DNA of 64,000 bases, from the NCBI RefSeq assembly GCF_014650955.1, contig NZ_BMVY01000004.1, positions 248,001-312,000 on the forward strand, written 5' to 3'. Made by a program: the position numbers and the translations under genes. Every line of letters starts with the position of its first letter. Within the stretch, counting starts at the first letter, position 1. The notes under the pieces are model-generated. The model did no database searches, had not been told where the DNA came from, and saw nothing but the letters and a program-made list of their open reading frames with translations. Shown here in pieces: positions 47,220 through 56,999 of the stretch. The DNA comes from Streptomyces tauricus. GTDB lineage: Bacteria > Actinomycetota > Actinomycetes > Streptomycetales > Streptomycetaceae.

Positions 47220-48207
47220 ACAGCGGCACCGACCGCCGCCCGCGCCGCGACAACTCGCACGCCTCCGCGATCCGCAACGCGTGCAACGCCTCACGCCCGT
47301 CGCACGGATTCGCCCGCTCCCCGCGCACCACCTCCACGAACGCGTGCAGCTCCGCCTCGTACGCCGGCCCGAACCGCTCCAGGAACCCCGTCCACGGCTT
47401 GGTCGCGGCGGGCGGCCCCGCCGGCTCCGTCGAGGCGATCGGCGTACGGTCGTCGAGCCCGACCCCGATCTGGTCCAGCTCCCCGGCCAGCTCCATGCGT
47501 ACGTCGTACCCGGCACCGTTCAGCCGCGTGGCCGTGGCCGTCGCGAGCGTGCCGTCGTCCAGCGTGAGGACGCACGCCGCCGTGTCGATGTCGCCCGCCT
47601 CGCGGAACATCGCGGGCCCGGCGTCCGACCCCATCGCGTAGACCTCGGTGATCTCCCGCCCGGTGACCCACCGCAGCATGTCGAAGTCGTGCACGAGCGT
47701 GTCCCGGTACAGCCCGCCGGACAGCGGCAGATGCGCGGCCGGCGGCGGCGCCTGGTCGGAGGTCATCGCGCGCACGGTGTGCAGCCGGCCGAGCTGCCCC
47801 GAGCGCACCACCTCGCGCGCGGTCGCGTAACCGGAGTCGAAGCGCCGCTGGAACCCCATCTGCAGGATCGTTCCGGCAGCCTCGACCTCCGCGATGGCCG
47901 TAAGGGTGCCCGTCAGGTCGAGGGCTATGGGCTTCTCGCAGAACACGGGCAGTCCGGCCCGGGCTGCCCGACCGATCAGTTCGCCGTGTGCCGAGGTGGC
48001 CGCGGTGATGACCACGGCGTCCACACCCCAGGTGAAGATCTCGTCCACGCCGGGTGCCGCGGTGGCACCTAAGCGGTCCGCGAGCCGACGTGCTCGTACG
48101 GGGTCCGCGTCCGTGACGATGAGGGAGCCGCCCACCTCGCGGTGGCGGCTGAGGGCGGTCGCATGAAATGTACCGATACGACCCGTCCCGATGAGTCCGA
48201 TGCGCAT
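47194..48207 (-). CDS. Gfo/Idh/MocA family oxidoreductase (myo-inositol 2-dehydrogenase-like)
   Basis: 337 residues from ATG 48207. The NAD(P)-binding motif is RIGLIGTGRIGTFHATAL, the catalytic EKP is in LPVFCEKPIALDL, and LVHDFDMLRWVTG carries the conserved Asp/His region typical of inositol dehydrogenases. It would oxidise inositol or a related cyclitol or sugar. The promoter is strong (TTGACA, 17 bp, TCAACT, then ATG seven bases on), so the message is probably leaderless. It is divergent from a GntR regulator, with an ABC transporter and kinase beyond. Its last codons are duplicated downstream. Confidence 0.88.
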   Translation of the reverse strand: MRIGLIGTGRIGTFHATALSRHREVGGSLIVTDADPVRARRLADRLGATAAPGVDEIFTWGVDAVVITAATSAHGELIGRAARAGLPVFCEKPIALDLTGTLTAIAEVEAAGTILQMGFQRRFDSGYATAREVVRSGQLGRLHTVRAMTSDQAPPPAAHLPLSGGLYRDTLVHDFDMLRWVTGREITEVYAMGSDAGPAMFREAGDIDTAACVLTLDDGTLATATATRLNGAGYDVRMELAGELDQIGVGLDDRTPIASTEPAGPPAATKPWTGFLERFGPAYEAELHAFVEVVRGERANPCDGREALHALRIAEACELSRRGRRSVPLSEIPGGRD

Positions 48208-48214
48208 GGGACAA

Positions 48215-48259
48215 AGTTGAGGGCGAATCCTACACCCTGTCAACTCTTTGTCCGGACAA
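48215..48259. promoter_or_regulatory. Divergent promoter region with GntR-type palindrome
   Basis: TTGTCCGGACAA (48248-48259) is a perfect palindrome just upstream of the Gfo/Idh -35 (TTGACA, minus strand 48243-48238; -10 TCAACT 48220-48215). GGACAAAG also recurs as part of an imperfect inverted pair at 48209-48220 and 48240-48253. The GntR gene's own -10 is TACGCT (48297-48302). Confidence 0.65.
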
Positions 48260-48309
48260 TCGAACCTCACAACTTCCCGTCAACATGCACCGGAGCTACG
48301 CTCGGGCCC

Positions 48310-49074
48310 GTGCCCAAACCAGATGTGGACCCGACCACGCCGCTCCAGCTCAGCGTCGACCGGAACAGCCCGGTCCCGCTCTACTTCCAGCTGGCCCAGC
48401 AGCTCGAAGCGGCGATCGAGCGCGGTGCCCTGACCCCGGGCAGCCTGCTGGGCAACGAGATCGAGCTCGCCGGACGTCTCGGCCTGTCCCGGCCCACGGT
48501 CCGCCAGGCCATCCAGTCCCTGGTGGACAAGGGCCTCCTCGTACGCCGCCGGGGTGTCGGCACCCAGGTCGTCCACAGCCAGGTCAAGCGCCCCCTGGAG
48601 CTCAGCAGCCTCTACGACGACCTGGAGGCGGCCGGCCAGCGCCCGGCGACCCGCGTCCTCGTCAACACCGTCGTCCCGGCGACGGCCGAGGTCGCGGCGG
48701 CCCTGTCGGTGGCGGAGGGCAGCGACGTGCACCGGGTGGAGCGGCTGCGGCTGGCCCACGGCGACCCGATGGCGTACCTCTGCAACCATCTGCCGCCCGG
48801 CCTGCTCGACCTCGACAGCGCGCAACTGGAGGCCACCGGGCTGTACCGGCTGATGCGGGTCGCGGGCATCACCCTGCACAGCGCCCGCCAGTCCGTCGGC
48901 GCCCGGGCCGCCACGGCCGCGGAGGCCGAGCGCCTCGACGAGTCCGCGGGCGCCCCGCTGCTCACCATGCAGCGCACCACCTTCGACGACACGGGCCGCG
49001 CCGTCGAGTTCGGCTCCCACACCTACCGCGCCTCGCGCTACTCCTTCGAGTTCCAACTGCTCGTACGCCCCTGA
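48310..49074 (+). CDS. GntR family regulator with UTRA effector domain
   Basis: 254 residues from GTG 48310, seven bases after TACGCT (leaderless). The winged helix reads PLYFQLAQQLEAAIERGALT, GNEIELAGRLGLSRPTVRQ and LVDKGLLVRRRGVGTQVV. The UTRA domain (about 85-250) has RVERLRLAHGDPMAY and the C-terminal EFGSHTYRASRYSFEF. HutC/UTRA regulators sense sugars or related metabolites. It is flanked by a Gfo/Idh dehydrogenase and a sugar ABC transporter and probably controls both, with the palindrome TTGTCCGGACAA as the likely site. Confidence 0.92.
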   Translation: MPKPDVDPTTPLQLSVDRNSPVPLYFQLAQQLEAAIERGALTPGSLLGNEIELAGRLGLSRPTVRQAIQSLVDKGLLVRRRGVGTQVVHSQVKRPLELSSLYDDLEAAGQRPATRVLVNTVVPATAEVAAALSVAEGSDVHRVERLRLAHGDPMAYLCNHLPPGLLDLDSAQLEATGLYRLMRVAGITLHSARQSVGARAATAAEAERLDESAGAPLLTMQRTTFDDTGRAVEFGSHTYRASRYSFEFQLLVRP

Positions 49075-49175
49075 GCTGGTACGACTCCACGGGCCCCGGC
49101 GCCGCATCCGGACGCCCGCGCACAGGCTGACGCGACGGTGCCGACAGCCCCGCTGTCCGGAATCCTTCACTCCGT

Positions 49176-49206
49176 ATCCGATACTTGGTTGTTCCATATA
49201 TCGGAT
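49176..49206 (+). promoter_or_regulatory. Inverted repeat upstream of the sugar ABC operon
   Basis: ATCCGATA (49176-49183) and TATCGGAT (49199-49206) are perfect inverted 8-mers separated by 15 bp, ending 20 bp before the binding-protein start. The sequence is AT-rich for this genome and could be a regulator site or an mRNA leader hairpin. It differs from the palindrome in the GntR-Gfo gap. Confidence 0.55.
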
Positions 49207-49226
49207 GGCAAGAAGGGCACGGCCTC

Positions 49227-50231
49227 GTGGCACGGTTTCGGACCTGGGTCAGCATCGCGGTGGCAGGGGCGCTGGGCGCATCCCTGGCCGGGTGCAGCAG
49301 CACCGGCGGCAAGCGCGCCGAGGACGCCCGCGAAGCGGCGTCGGCCCAGGGTGGGGGCGCGGTGAGCACGCCTCGCTGGACCGTCGCGATGATCACCCAC
49401 TCGGGCGACGGCGACACGTTCTGGGACATCGTCCAGAACGGCGCCCAGCAGGCGGCCGACAAGGACAACATCAAGTTCCTGTACTCCCACGACGACGAGG
49501 GACAGCAGCAGGCGCAGCTCGTGGACGCCGCCGTGGACAAGGGCGTCGACGGCATCGTCGTCACGCTCGCCAAGCCCGACGCGATGAAGAGCGCGGTCGC
49601 GCGCGCCGTGAAGGCCGGCATCCCCGTGATCACCGTGAACTCGGGCTCCGAGCAGTCCAAGGAGTTCGGCGCGCTCACCCATGTCGGCCAGGACGAGACG
49701 ATCGCGGGCGAGGCCGTCGGCGACGAGCTGAACGAGCGTGGCCGGAAAACGGCCCTCTGCGTCCTCCACGAACAGGGCAATGTCGGCCATGAGCAGCGCT
49801 GCGCGGGTGTGAAGAAGACCTTCGACGGCACCCTACGGAACATCTACGTGGAGGGCACCGACATGTCGGCCGTCCAGTCCACCATCGGCGCCAAGCTCCA
49901 GGCCGACCCGTCCGTGGACGCCGTCGTCACCCTCGGCGCGCCCTACGCGGACACCGCGGTCAAGGCCAAGGAGGACGCGGGCAGCAAGGCCGAGATCGAC
50001 ACCTTCGACCTGAACGCCAAGGTGGCCGCCTCCCTCAAGGACGGCACCCTCGGCTTCGCCGTCGACCAGCAGCCGTACCTCCAGGGGTACGAGGCCGTGG
50101 ACCTGCTCTGGCTGTACCGCTACAACGCCGACACGCTCGGCGGCGGCCGGCCCGTCCTCACCGGGCCGCAGATCATCACCAAGGACCAGGCCGCCGAGCT
50201 GAAGAGCTACGCGGAGCGGGGGACACGATGA
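49227..50231 (+). CDS. Sugar ABC transporter substrate-binding lipoprotein (ribose/inositol type)
   Basis: 334 residues from GTG 49227, with AAGAAGG upstream. A lipoprotein signal ends in ASLAGC. The mature protein follows the type-1 periplasmic binding fold: [50 protein letters not shown], and C-terminal [20 protein letters not shown]. It belongs to the group used by CUT2 importers of ribose, inositol and similar sugars. It overlaps the permease gene by ATGA. Confidence 0.92.
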   Translation: MARFRTWVSIAVAGALGASLAGCSSTGGKRAEDAREAASAQGGGAVSTPRWTVAMITHSGDGDTFWDIVQNGAQQAADKDNIKFLYSHDDEGQQQAQLVDAAVDKGVDGIVVTLAKPDAMKSAVARAVKAGIPVITVNSGSEQSKEFGALTHVGQDETIAGEAVGDELNERGRKTALCVLHEQGNVGHEQRCAGVKKTFDGTLRNIYVEGTDMSAVQSTIGAKLQADPSVDAVVTLGAPYADTAVKAKEDAGSKAEIDTFDLNAKVAASLKDGTLGFAVDQQPYLQGYEAVDLLWLYRYNADTLGGGRPVLTGPQIITKDQAAELKSYAERGTR

Positions 50232-51292
50232 CGGCGACGGCTCCCACGCCTCCCACACCCCCTGCGACCTCCACGGCGGACGACCGGCTGCTGCGGACCT
50301 CGCCGCTGCGCAGGCTGCTGGGCCGGCCCGAACTCGGCTCGGTGGTCGGCGCGCTCGCCGTCTTCCTCTTCTTCGCGCTGATCGCGGACGGTTTCGTCCG
50401 GGCCGCGGGGCTCACCACCGTGCTGTACGCGGCCTCCACGATCGGCATCATGGCGGTGCCCGTCGCCCTGCTGATGATCGGCGGCGAGTTCGACCTCTCC
50501 GCGGGTGTCATGGTGACGTCGTCCGCGCTGATCTCGTCGATGTTCAGCTACCAGATGACCGCGAACGTCTGGGTGGGCGTGGGGGTCTCGCTGCTGGTCA
50601 CCCTCGCGATCGGCTTCTTCAACGGCTTCATGCTCACCCGCACCAAGCTGCCCAGCTTCATCATCACGCTCGGCACCTTCCTCATGCTGACCGGGATGAA
50701 CCTCGGCTTCACCAAGCTGATCACCGGCACCGTCTCCACCAAGTCGATCGCCGACATGGAGGGCTTCACCTCCGCCAGGGCACTCTTCGCGTCCGTCCTG
50801 ACCGTCGGCGGCGTCGACTTCAAGGTCACCATCCTGTGGTGGATCGGCCTGGTGGCCCTCGCCTCCTGGATCCTGCTGCGTACTCGCGTCGGCAACTGGA
50901 TCTTCGCCGTCGGTGGCGGAAAAGAAGCGGCCCGCGCGGTCGGCGTCCCCGTCGCCGCGACCAAAATCGGCCTCTACATGGGCGTGTCCTTCGCCGCCTG
51001 GATCGCCGGACAGCACCTGCTCTTCTCCTTCGACGCCGTGCAGTCGGGCGAGGGTGTCGGCAAGGAACTGACATACATCATCGCGGCCGTCATCGGCGGC
51101 TGTCTGATCACCGGCGGCTACGGTTCCGCCGTCGGCTCGGCGGTCGGCGCGCTGATCTTCGGCATGACCGACAAGGGCATCGTGTTCGCCGAGTGGAATC
51201 CCGACTGGTTCAAGTTCTTCCTGGGAGCGATGCTGCTCCTCGCGACCCTGCTGAACGCCTGGGTCCGCAAGCGCGCGGAGGCCACGGCGTGA
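50228..51292 (+). CDS. Sugar ABC transporter permease (CUT2/RbsC-like)
   Basis: 354 residues with about nine to ten membrane segments after a 40-residue Thr/Pro-rich N-terminus. BPD_transp_2 features are [38 protein letters not shown], and the [20 protein letters not shown] loop near the C-terminus. It forms the membrane channel with the adjoining binding protein and ATPase, and its start and stop overlap both neighbours. Confidence 0.93.
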   Translation: MTATAPTPPTPPATSTADDRLLRTSPLRRLLGRPELGSVVGALAVFLFFALIADGFVRAAGLTTVLYAASTIGIMAVPVALLMIGGEFDLSAGVMVTSSALISSMFSYQMTANVWVGVGVSLLVTLAIGFFNGFMLTRTKLPSFIITLGTFLMLTGMNLGFTKLITGTVSTKSIADMEGFTSARALFASVLTVGGVDFKVTILWWIGLVALASWILLRTRVGNWIFAVGGGKEAARAVGVPVAATKIGLYMGVSFAAWIAGQHLLFSFDAVQSGEGVGKELTYIIAAVIGGCLITGGYGSAVGSAVGALIFGMTDKGIVFAEWNPDWFKFFLGAMLLLATLLNAWVRKRAEATA

Positions 51293-52101
51293 CGCAGCCC
51301 ACCCCGACGACGTCCGCTCGGCGCACACCCCTCGTCGAACTCGACGACGTCAGTAAGTACTACGGCAACATCCGCGCCCTGGAGGGCGTCTCGCTGGAGG
51401 TCCACGCCGGGGAGATCACCTGCGTCCTCGGCGACAACGGCGCCGGCAAGTCGACCCTGATCAAGATCATCGCGGGGCTGCACCAGCACGACGCGGGCAC
51501 CTTCCGCATCGAGGGCGAGGACGCCCGCCCGGCGTCCCCGCGGGAGGCCCTGGACCACGGCATCGCCACGGTCTACCAGGACCTCGCCGTCGTCCCCCTG
51601 ATGCCGGTCTGGCGGAACTTCTTCCTCGGCTCCGAACCCCGCAAGGGATCCGGCCCCTTCAAGCGCCTGGACGTCGACCTGATGCGCCGCACGACCCACG
51701 CGGAGCTGCTGCGCATGGGCATCGACCTGCGGGACGTCGACCAGCCCATCGGCACTCTCTCCGGCGGCGAGCGCCAGTGCGTGGCGATCGCCCGGGCCGT
51801 CCACTTCGGCGCGAAGGTCCTCGTCCTCGACGAGCCCACCGCGGCCCTGGGCGTCAAACAGTCCGGTGTGGTCCTCAAATATGTGGCCGCGGCACGTGAC
51901 GCGGGTCTGGGTGTTGTTCTGATCACCCACAACCCCCACCACGCGTACCTCGTCGGCAACCGCTTCGTCCTCCTCAAGCGAGGCACGATGGTCGGCAACC
52001 ACACGCGCGACGACATCACCCTCGACGAACTGACCCGCCAAATGGCGGGCGGCACGGAACTGGACGCCTTGCGCCACGAACTGGAGAAGCCGACCCCGTA
52101 G
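51289..52101 (+). CDS. Sugar ABC transporter ATP-binding protein (single-domain)
   Basis: 270 residues from GTG 51289 (GTGA overlap). Walker A is GDNGAGKST, the signature is [15 protein letters not shown], Walker B is [12 protein letters not shown], and the switch His is in [12 protein letters not shown]. Most CUT2 ATPases are fused doubles of about 500 residues, so this single-domain form implies a homodimer. The last gene of the ABC operon, followed by a hairpin repeat. Confidence 0.93.
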   Translation: MTQPTPTTSARRTPLVELDDVSKYYGNIRALEGVSLEVHAGEITCVLGDNGAGKSTLIKIIAGLHQHDAGTFRIEGEDARPASPREALDHGIATVYQDLAVVPLMPVWRNFFLGSEPRKGSGPFKRLDVDLMRRTTHAELLRMGIDLRDVDQPIGTLSGGERQCVAIARAVHFGAKVLVLDEPTAALGVKQSGVVLKYVAAARDAGLGVVLITHNPHHAYLVGNRFVLLKRGTMVGNHTRDDITLDELTRQMAGGTELDALRHELEKPTP

Positions 52102-52117
52102 TGCGCCCCGTCAGGGG

Positions 52118-52133
52118 CGCGCGGAACCGCGCG
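52118..52133 (+). repeat. GGGGCGCGGGGAAC-family hairpin after the ABC operon
   Basis: CGCGCG-GAAC-CGCGCG in the context TCAGGGGCGCGCGGAACCGC, ending in GACCAGCC, 17 bp after the ABC ATPase stop. This copy has changed bases but keeps a perfect stem. Confidence 0.8.
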
Positions 52134-52248
52134 ACCAGCCATGACGAACCCGCGAAGGACGGACGGCCGCGGCTGCCCGGGGCGACCCGGAGCGCGGCGA
52201 GGGACGCCGCCGTGCGGCCAAACCCCCACGTGGGGCAGAATCGGCGCG

Positions 52249-53433
52249 ATGAGCACCTACCGCGACCTCGCCCTGCCCAGGGCGCTCGGCTCCGCCAGAG
52301 CCGCGGGCGCCCCCATCGGCTCCCGCCGTGCCACCGCCCTGCGCACCGTGGGCACACGCGAGCGCCGCTCCCACCTGACGGCACCGCGCGTCCCCACCGT
52401 CGGCATCGACATCGGCGGTACGAAGGTGATGGCGGGCGTCGTGGACGCGGATGGCAACATCCTGGAGAAGGTCCGCACCGAGACCCCCGACAAGTCCAAG
52501 AGCCCCAGGGTCGTCGAGGACACCATCGTCGAACTGGTGCTGGACCTCTCCGACCGGCACGACGTGCACGCGGTGGGCATCGGCGCGGCCGGCTGGGTCG
52601 ACGCGGACCGCAACCGCGTCCTGTTCGCCCCCCACCTGTCGTGGCGCAACGAACCCCTCAGGGACCGTATCGCCGGACGCCTCGCCGTCCCGGTACTGGT
52701 CGACAACGACGCCAACACCGCCGCCTGGGCGGAGTGGCGCTTCGGCGCGGGCCGCGGCGAGGACCACCTCGTCATGATCACGCTCGGCACCGGTATCGGT
52801 GGCGCCATCCTGGAGGACGGGCAGGTCAAGCGCGGCAAGTTCGGTGTGGCGGGCGAGTTCGGCCATATGCAGGTCGTGCCCGGCGGCCACCGCTGCCCGT
52901 GCGGCAACCGCGGCTGCTGGGAGCAGTACAGCTCAGGCAACGCCCTGGTCCGCGAGGCCCGCGAACTCGCCGCCGCCGACTCCCCGGTGGCCTACGGGAT
53001 CATCGAGCACGTCAAGGGCAACATCGCCGAGATCACCGGCCCGATGATCACCGAGCTGGCCCGTGAGGGCGACGCGATGTGCATCGAACTGCTCCAGGAC
53101 ATCGGCCAGTGGCTCGGCGTCGGCATCGCGAACCTCGCGGCCGCACTCGACCCCTCCTGCTTCGTCATCGGCGGCGGCGTCAGCGCGGCCGACGACCTCC
53201 TGATCGGCCCCGCGCGCGACGCCTTCCGACGCCAGCTGACCGGCCGCGGCTACCGCCCCGAGGCCCGCATCGCCCGCGCCCAGCTCGGCCCCGAGGCCGG
53301 CATGGTCGGCGCCGCGGACCTCGCCCGGCTGGTGGCCCGCCGCTTCCGCCGCGCCAACCGGCGCCGCGTCGAACGGTACGAGCGCTACGAGCGGTACGCC
53401 GAGTCGCGCCGCGAGGCACAGGAGACGCTGTGA
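52249..53433 (+). CDS. ROK family sugar kinase
   Basis: 394 residues from ATG 52249, seven bases after a CAGAAT box (probably leaderless). After a 45-residue Arg/Ala-rich extension the ROK core has VGIDIGGTKVMAGVVD (phosphate loop), VPVLVDNDANTAAWAEW (catalytic Asp), ITLGTGIGGAILEDG, EFGHMQVVPGGHRCPCGN and CGNRGCWEQY (zinc Cys cluster CxCGxxGC). It phosphorylates glucose or another hexose. Being just after the sugar importer, it probably acts on the imported sugar. GTGA overlap with the next gene. Confidence 0.92.
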   Translation: MSTYRDLALPRALGSARAAGAPIGSRRATALRTVGTRERRSHLTAPRVPTVGIDIGGTKVMAGVVDADGNILEKVRTETPDKSKSPRVVEDTIVELVLDLSDRHDVHAVGIGAAGWVDADRNRVLFAPHLSWRNEPLRDRIAGRLAVPVLVDNDANTAAWAEWRFGAGRGEDHLVMITLGTGIGGAILEDGQVKRGKFGVAGEFGHMQVVPGGHRCPCGNRGCWEQYSSGNALVREARELAAADSPVAYGIIEHVKGNIAEITGPMITELAREGDAMCIELLQDIGQWLGVGIANLAAALDPSCFVIGGGVSAADDLLIGPARDAFRRQLTGRGYRPEARIARAQLGPEAGMVGAADLARLVARRFRRANRRRVERYERYERYAESRREAQETL

Positions 53434-54011
53434 CGGCCTCACTGCCGCGCCAGGCCTCGCCCCCGGACGAGCCGCCCCGTCCGCCCGAGAACCGGGGCCA
53501 CCGGATCCGCCGCCGCGCGCTGACCCTGCTGATCATCGTGCTGCTCATCGGAGTCCCGGCCGGCTATCTGGTGATCTCCGCCAACCAGAGCCGGGACAGC
53601 GGCAAGGACAAGGAGGCGAAGTACTCGGCGACCGGGCTCACCCCGGGCTGGCCCTCCCGCGTCCAGCGCCGCCTGTACCAGGTGCCCATCCCGGGCTACT
53701 CGGCCGAGGTCGCGTACTACGAGACGAACAACTGGAAGACCAGCCGGCTCTACGTCCAGTTCCTCACCAGCGACGAGGGCCTGGAGAAGTTCCTCAAGAC
53801 CATCGGGACCAGCCTCGACGCCCTGGAGAAGGACGACATCGTCATCAGCGCACGCGACCGGCGGGTCGTAGGCTGGGAGTTCACCGGCCCCGGCCCCTGG
53901 TCGGGCCTGAACCACGAGCGGAAGAACCCGACGCCCACGCATCACATCGTCGTGGACTGGGCGAAGCCCGGCCATCCCATGGTCTACGTGGTCTCCAGAA
54001 CGACGCCCTGA
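53430..54011 (+). CDS. Membrane-anchored protein linked to the ROK kinase gene, uncharacterised
   Basis: 193 residues from GTG 53430, overlapping the kinase stop. One membrane segment (about residues 30-50: LTLLIIVLLIGVPAGYLVIS) is preceded by a Pro/Arg-rich cytosolic part. The outer part (TPGWPSRVQRRLYQVPIPGY, YYETNNWKTSRLYVQFLTSD, HHIVVDWAKPGHPMVYV) has no motif I recognise. Translational coupling to the kinase suggests a shared pathway, but function is unknown. Confidence 0.78.
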   Translation: MTASLPRQASPPDEPPRPPENRGHRIRRRALTLLIIVLLIGVPAGYLVISANQSRDSGKDKEAKYSATGLTPGWPSRVQRRLYQVPIPGYSAEVAYYETNNWKTSRLYVQFLTSDEGLEKFLKTIGTSLDALEKDDIVISARDRRVVGWEFTGPGPWSGLNHERKNPTPTHHIVVDWAKPGHPMVYVVSRTTP

Positions 54012-54140
54012 CCAGCCCTGACCCCGCCTGGCCGCCCCGCCCCGCCCCGTCGCCGGACCGCGTTGTCAGACCCGGCCCGTAGAGTCGAAGACGATCGATC
54101 CGTCAATGGCGTCGGGGTGGCGAGGGAGGTGGCCGGGAGC

Positions 54141-56999
54141 ATGATCGTGGGGGAGACGCGTGCCGACTCCGGCACTCATACCGATACGGACACCGCGCCC
54201 GAGGTGTCCGTGCGGCTGGCCGCCGTGTTCCTGCCCGCCGCGCTGCCCCGCGGCGGACGGATGGCCTTCTGGGACCCGGACGGCGAGATCCCGGTCCCAG
54301 CGCCGGACACCGAGATCACGGTCGTACGACGGCACGGGACGGGGGTACGCCGGGTGTCGGTGCCCGCGCTGACGCTGCCCGTCACCGACGCCCTGCCGCT
54401 GCTGGTGCGGGCCCGGCACGACCCCGCCACCCATCCCGCCACGGCCTGCTGGGGAGCCGCCGCCCTGCACGCGCTGCGGCTCGTCGCGCGCGGCCGGCTG
54501 CTGCCCGGCCTGACACCCGACGGATTCGACGCCTGGCGTGCCGGCCCCCTGGACCCGGACGACATCGCCCACCTCAGGGCGATCGCCGCGGCCCTTCCGT
54601 ACGAGGGACACGCCGTCCCCCTGCCGGGCCGCGGCCCGCTCAGGCTGCCCGAGCCGGAAGCCCTGACCCGTGCCTTCCTGGACGCGGTCGCCGACGCCCT
54701 GCCCCGCACCCCGGCCGCTCCCTACGCCGCCGGGCTGCCCTTCGCCGCGAGCGGAGCCCAGCGCCTGCGGGGCGCCGAGGACTGGGCGGCGGAGGTCGCC
54801 GCCGGCATGGACGCGGGGGTACGGATCTCCCTGCGCCTGGACCTGTCCGCGTACGAGCTGTTCGACGACAGCGAGGACGCGCGGCGGGCGGGCGCCGCCG
54901 TCGTCCAGGTGCACAGCCTCGCCGACCCCACCCTCGTGGTCGACGCGGCGGCCCTGTGGGCGGGTACCGCCGCCGACGGATTCGGACCGCGCGCCCAGGT
55001 CGACGCCGCACTGGCCGTGCGCCGCGCGGCCCGCGTCTGGCCGCCCCTGGACCGGCTGTCCGCGCAGGACGTGCCCGACGTACTGGCCCTGTCCGAGGAC
55101 GAGCTGTCGGACCTGCTCGGGGTGGCGGCCACCCGCCTCGGCGCGGCCGGGGTCGCCGTGCACTGGCCGCGCGACCTCGCCCAGGACCTGAGCGCCGCCG
55201 CGGTCGTGCGGCCCGCGCCCGGCTCGGCCACGGACGGGACGGGCTTCTTCGAGAGCGAGGAGCTGCTCCAGTTCCGCTGGCAGCTGGCCCTGGGCGGCGA
55301 CCCGCTCAGCGAGGCGGAGATGGACGCCCTCGCCGAAGCACACCGCCCCGTCGTCCGGCTCCGGGACCAGTGGGTGCTCGTCGACCCGGCGCTGGTCCGC
55401 AAGGCCCGCAAACGCGAACTGGGCCTGCTCGACCCGGTCGACGCCCTCTCCGCGGCGCTCAGCGGCAGCGTGGAGGTCGACGGGGAGAGCGTCGAAGCGG
55501 TGCCCGTCGGAGCGCTCGCCGCGCTGCGCGACCGCCTGACGGCCGGACTGCGGCCCGCCGAACCGCCCCCCGGCCTGAAGGCGACCCTTCGGGACTACCA
55601 ACTGCGCGGACTGGCCTGGCTCGACCTCATGACCTCGCTCGGTCTGGGCGGCTGCCTCGCCGACGACATGGGACTCGGCAAGACCATCACCGTCATCGCC
55701 CTCCATCTGAAGCGCGCACGCACCGAGCCGACCCTCGTGATCTGCCCCGCCTCGCTGCTCGGCAACTGGCAGCGGGAGATCGAGCGGTTCGCCCCCGGCG
55801 TGCCTGTGCGCCGCTTCCACGGACCTGACCGTTCGCTGGCGGACACGGCGGGCGGCTTCGTCCTGACCACCTACGGGACGATGCGGTCGACGGCACCGCT
55901 GCTGGCCCAGCAGACCTGGGGCATGGTCGTCGCGGACGAGGCCCAGCACGTCAAGAACCCGTACTCGGCGACGGCCAAGGCCCTGCGGACGATCTCCGCA
56001 CCGGCCAGGGTCGCCCTGAGCGGCACCCCGGTGGAGAACAACCTCTCCGAGCTGTGGGCCCTGCTCGACTGGACGACCCCGGGGCTCCTCGGCCCGCTGA
56101 AGTCGTTCCGCGCCCGGCACGCGCGCGCCGTGGAGAACGGCGAGGACGAGGAGGCCGTGGCCCGCCTCGCCCGGCTGATCCGGCCCTTCCTCCTCCGGCG
56201 CAAGAAGTCCGACCCGGGGATCGTGCCCGAACTCCCTCCCAAGACGGAGACGGACCACCCCGTCCCCCTCAGCCGCGAACAGGCCTCCCTGTACGAGGCC
56301 GTGGTCCGCGAGTCGATGCTCGCCATCGAGACCACGCAGGGCATCGCCCGACGAGGCCTCGTCCTCAAGCTCCTCACCGCGCTCAAGCAGATCTGCGACC
56401 ACCCGGCGCTGTATCTGAAGGAGGAGCCGGACGGACTCCCCAGCGGCTCGGGAGCGGCTCGGCAGGCCGCCCGTTCCGGCAAACTGGCCCTGCTCGACGA
56501 GCTGTTGGACACGTTGCTCGCCGAGGACGGCTCGGCGCTCGTCTTCACCCAGTACGTGGGGATGGCCCGGCTCATCACGAACCACCTCACGGCGCGCGCG
56601 GTCCCCGTCGAACTGCTCCACGGGGGCACGCCGGTGCCGGAGCGCGAACACATGGTGGACCGGTTCCAGAGCGGGGCGACGCCCATCCTGATCCTGTCCC
56701 TGAAGGCGGCCGGCACCGGTCTCAACCTCACCCGCGCGGGCCACGTCGTCCACTTCGACCGCTGGTGGAACCCGGCCGTCGAGGAACAGGCCACCGACCG
56801 CGCCTACCGCATCGGCCAGACCCAGCCCGTCCAGGTGCACCGCCTCATCACCGAGGGCACCGTCGAGGACCGTATCGCCGACATGCTCGCCTCCAAGCGG
56901 GCCCTGGCGGACGCGATCCTCGGCTCCGGCGAGGCGTCCCTGACGGAGCTGACCGACCGCGACCTGTCCGACCTGGTCTCCCTGCGGAGGTCCACGTGA
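54141..56999 (+). CDS. SNF2-type DEAD/DEAH helicase
   Basis: 952 residues from ATG 54141 (GGGAGG 11 bases upstream; a longer start at 54063 is possible). About 1-470 holds an SNF2-associated N-terminal region. The SNF2 core follows: LRDYQLRGLAWLDLMTSLGL, LADDMGLGKT (Walker A, residues 508-515), VICPASLLGNWQREI, VVADEAQHVKNP (DEAQ at 599-602), SGTPVENNLSELWALLDW, then helicase C with LVFTQYVGMARLI, LLHGGTPVPERE and RAYRIGQTQPVQVHRL. It is a double-stranded DNA translocase or remodeller. It is coupled to a SWIM zinc-finger gene by a 1-bp overlap at its stop. Confidence 0.93.
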   Translation: MIVGETRADSGTHTDTDTAPEVSVRLAAVFLPAALPRGGRMAFWDPDGEIPVPAPDTEITVVRRHGTGVRRVSVPALTLPVTDALPLLVRARHDPATHPATACWGAAALHALRLVARGRLLPGLTPDGFDAWRAGPLDPDDIAHLRAIAAALPYEGHAVPLPGRGPLRLPEPEALTRAFLDAVADALPRTPAAPYAAGLPFAASGAQRLRGAEDWAAEVAAGMDAGVRISLRLDLSAYELFDDSEDARRAGAAVVQVHSLADPTLVVDAAALWAGTAADGFGPRAQVDAALAVRRAARVWPPLDRLSAQDVPDVLALSEDELSDLLGVAATRLGAAGVAVHWPRDLAQDLSAAAVVRPAPGSATDGTGFFESEELLQFRWQLALGGDPLSEAEMDALAEAHRPVVRLRDQWVLVDPALVRKARKRELGLLDPVDALSAALSGSVEVDGESVEAVPVGALAALRDRLTAGLRPAEPPPGLKATLRDYQLRGLAWLDLMTSLGLGGCLADDMGLGKTITVIALHLKRARTEPTLVICPASLLGNWQREIERFAPGVPVRRFHGPDRSLADTAGGFVLTTYGTMRSTAPLLAQQTWGMVVADEAQHVKNPYSATAKALRTISAPARVALSGTPVENNLSELWALLDWTTPGLLGPLKSFRARHARAVENGEDEEAVARLARLIRPFLLRRKKSDPGIVPELPPKTETDHPVPLSREQASLYEAVVRESMLAIETTQGIARRGLVLKLLTALKQICDHPALYLKEEPDGLPSGSGAARQAARSGKLALLDELLDTLLAEDGSALVFTQYVGMARLITNHLTARAVPVELLHGGTPVPEREHMVDRFQSGATPILILSLKAAGTGLNLTRAGHVVHFDRWWNPAVEEQATDRAYRIGQTQPVQVHRLITEGTVEDRIADMLASKRALADAILGSGEASLTELTDRDLSDLVSLRRST

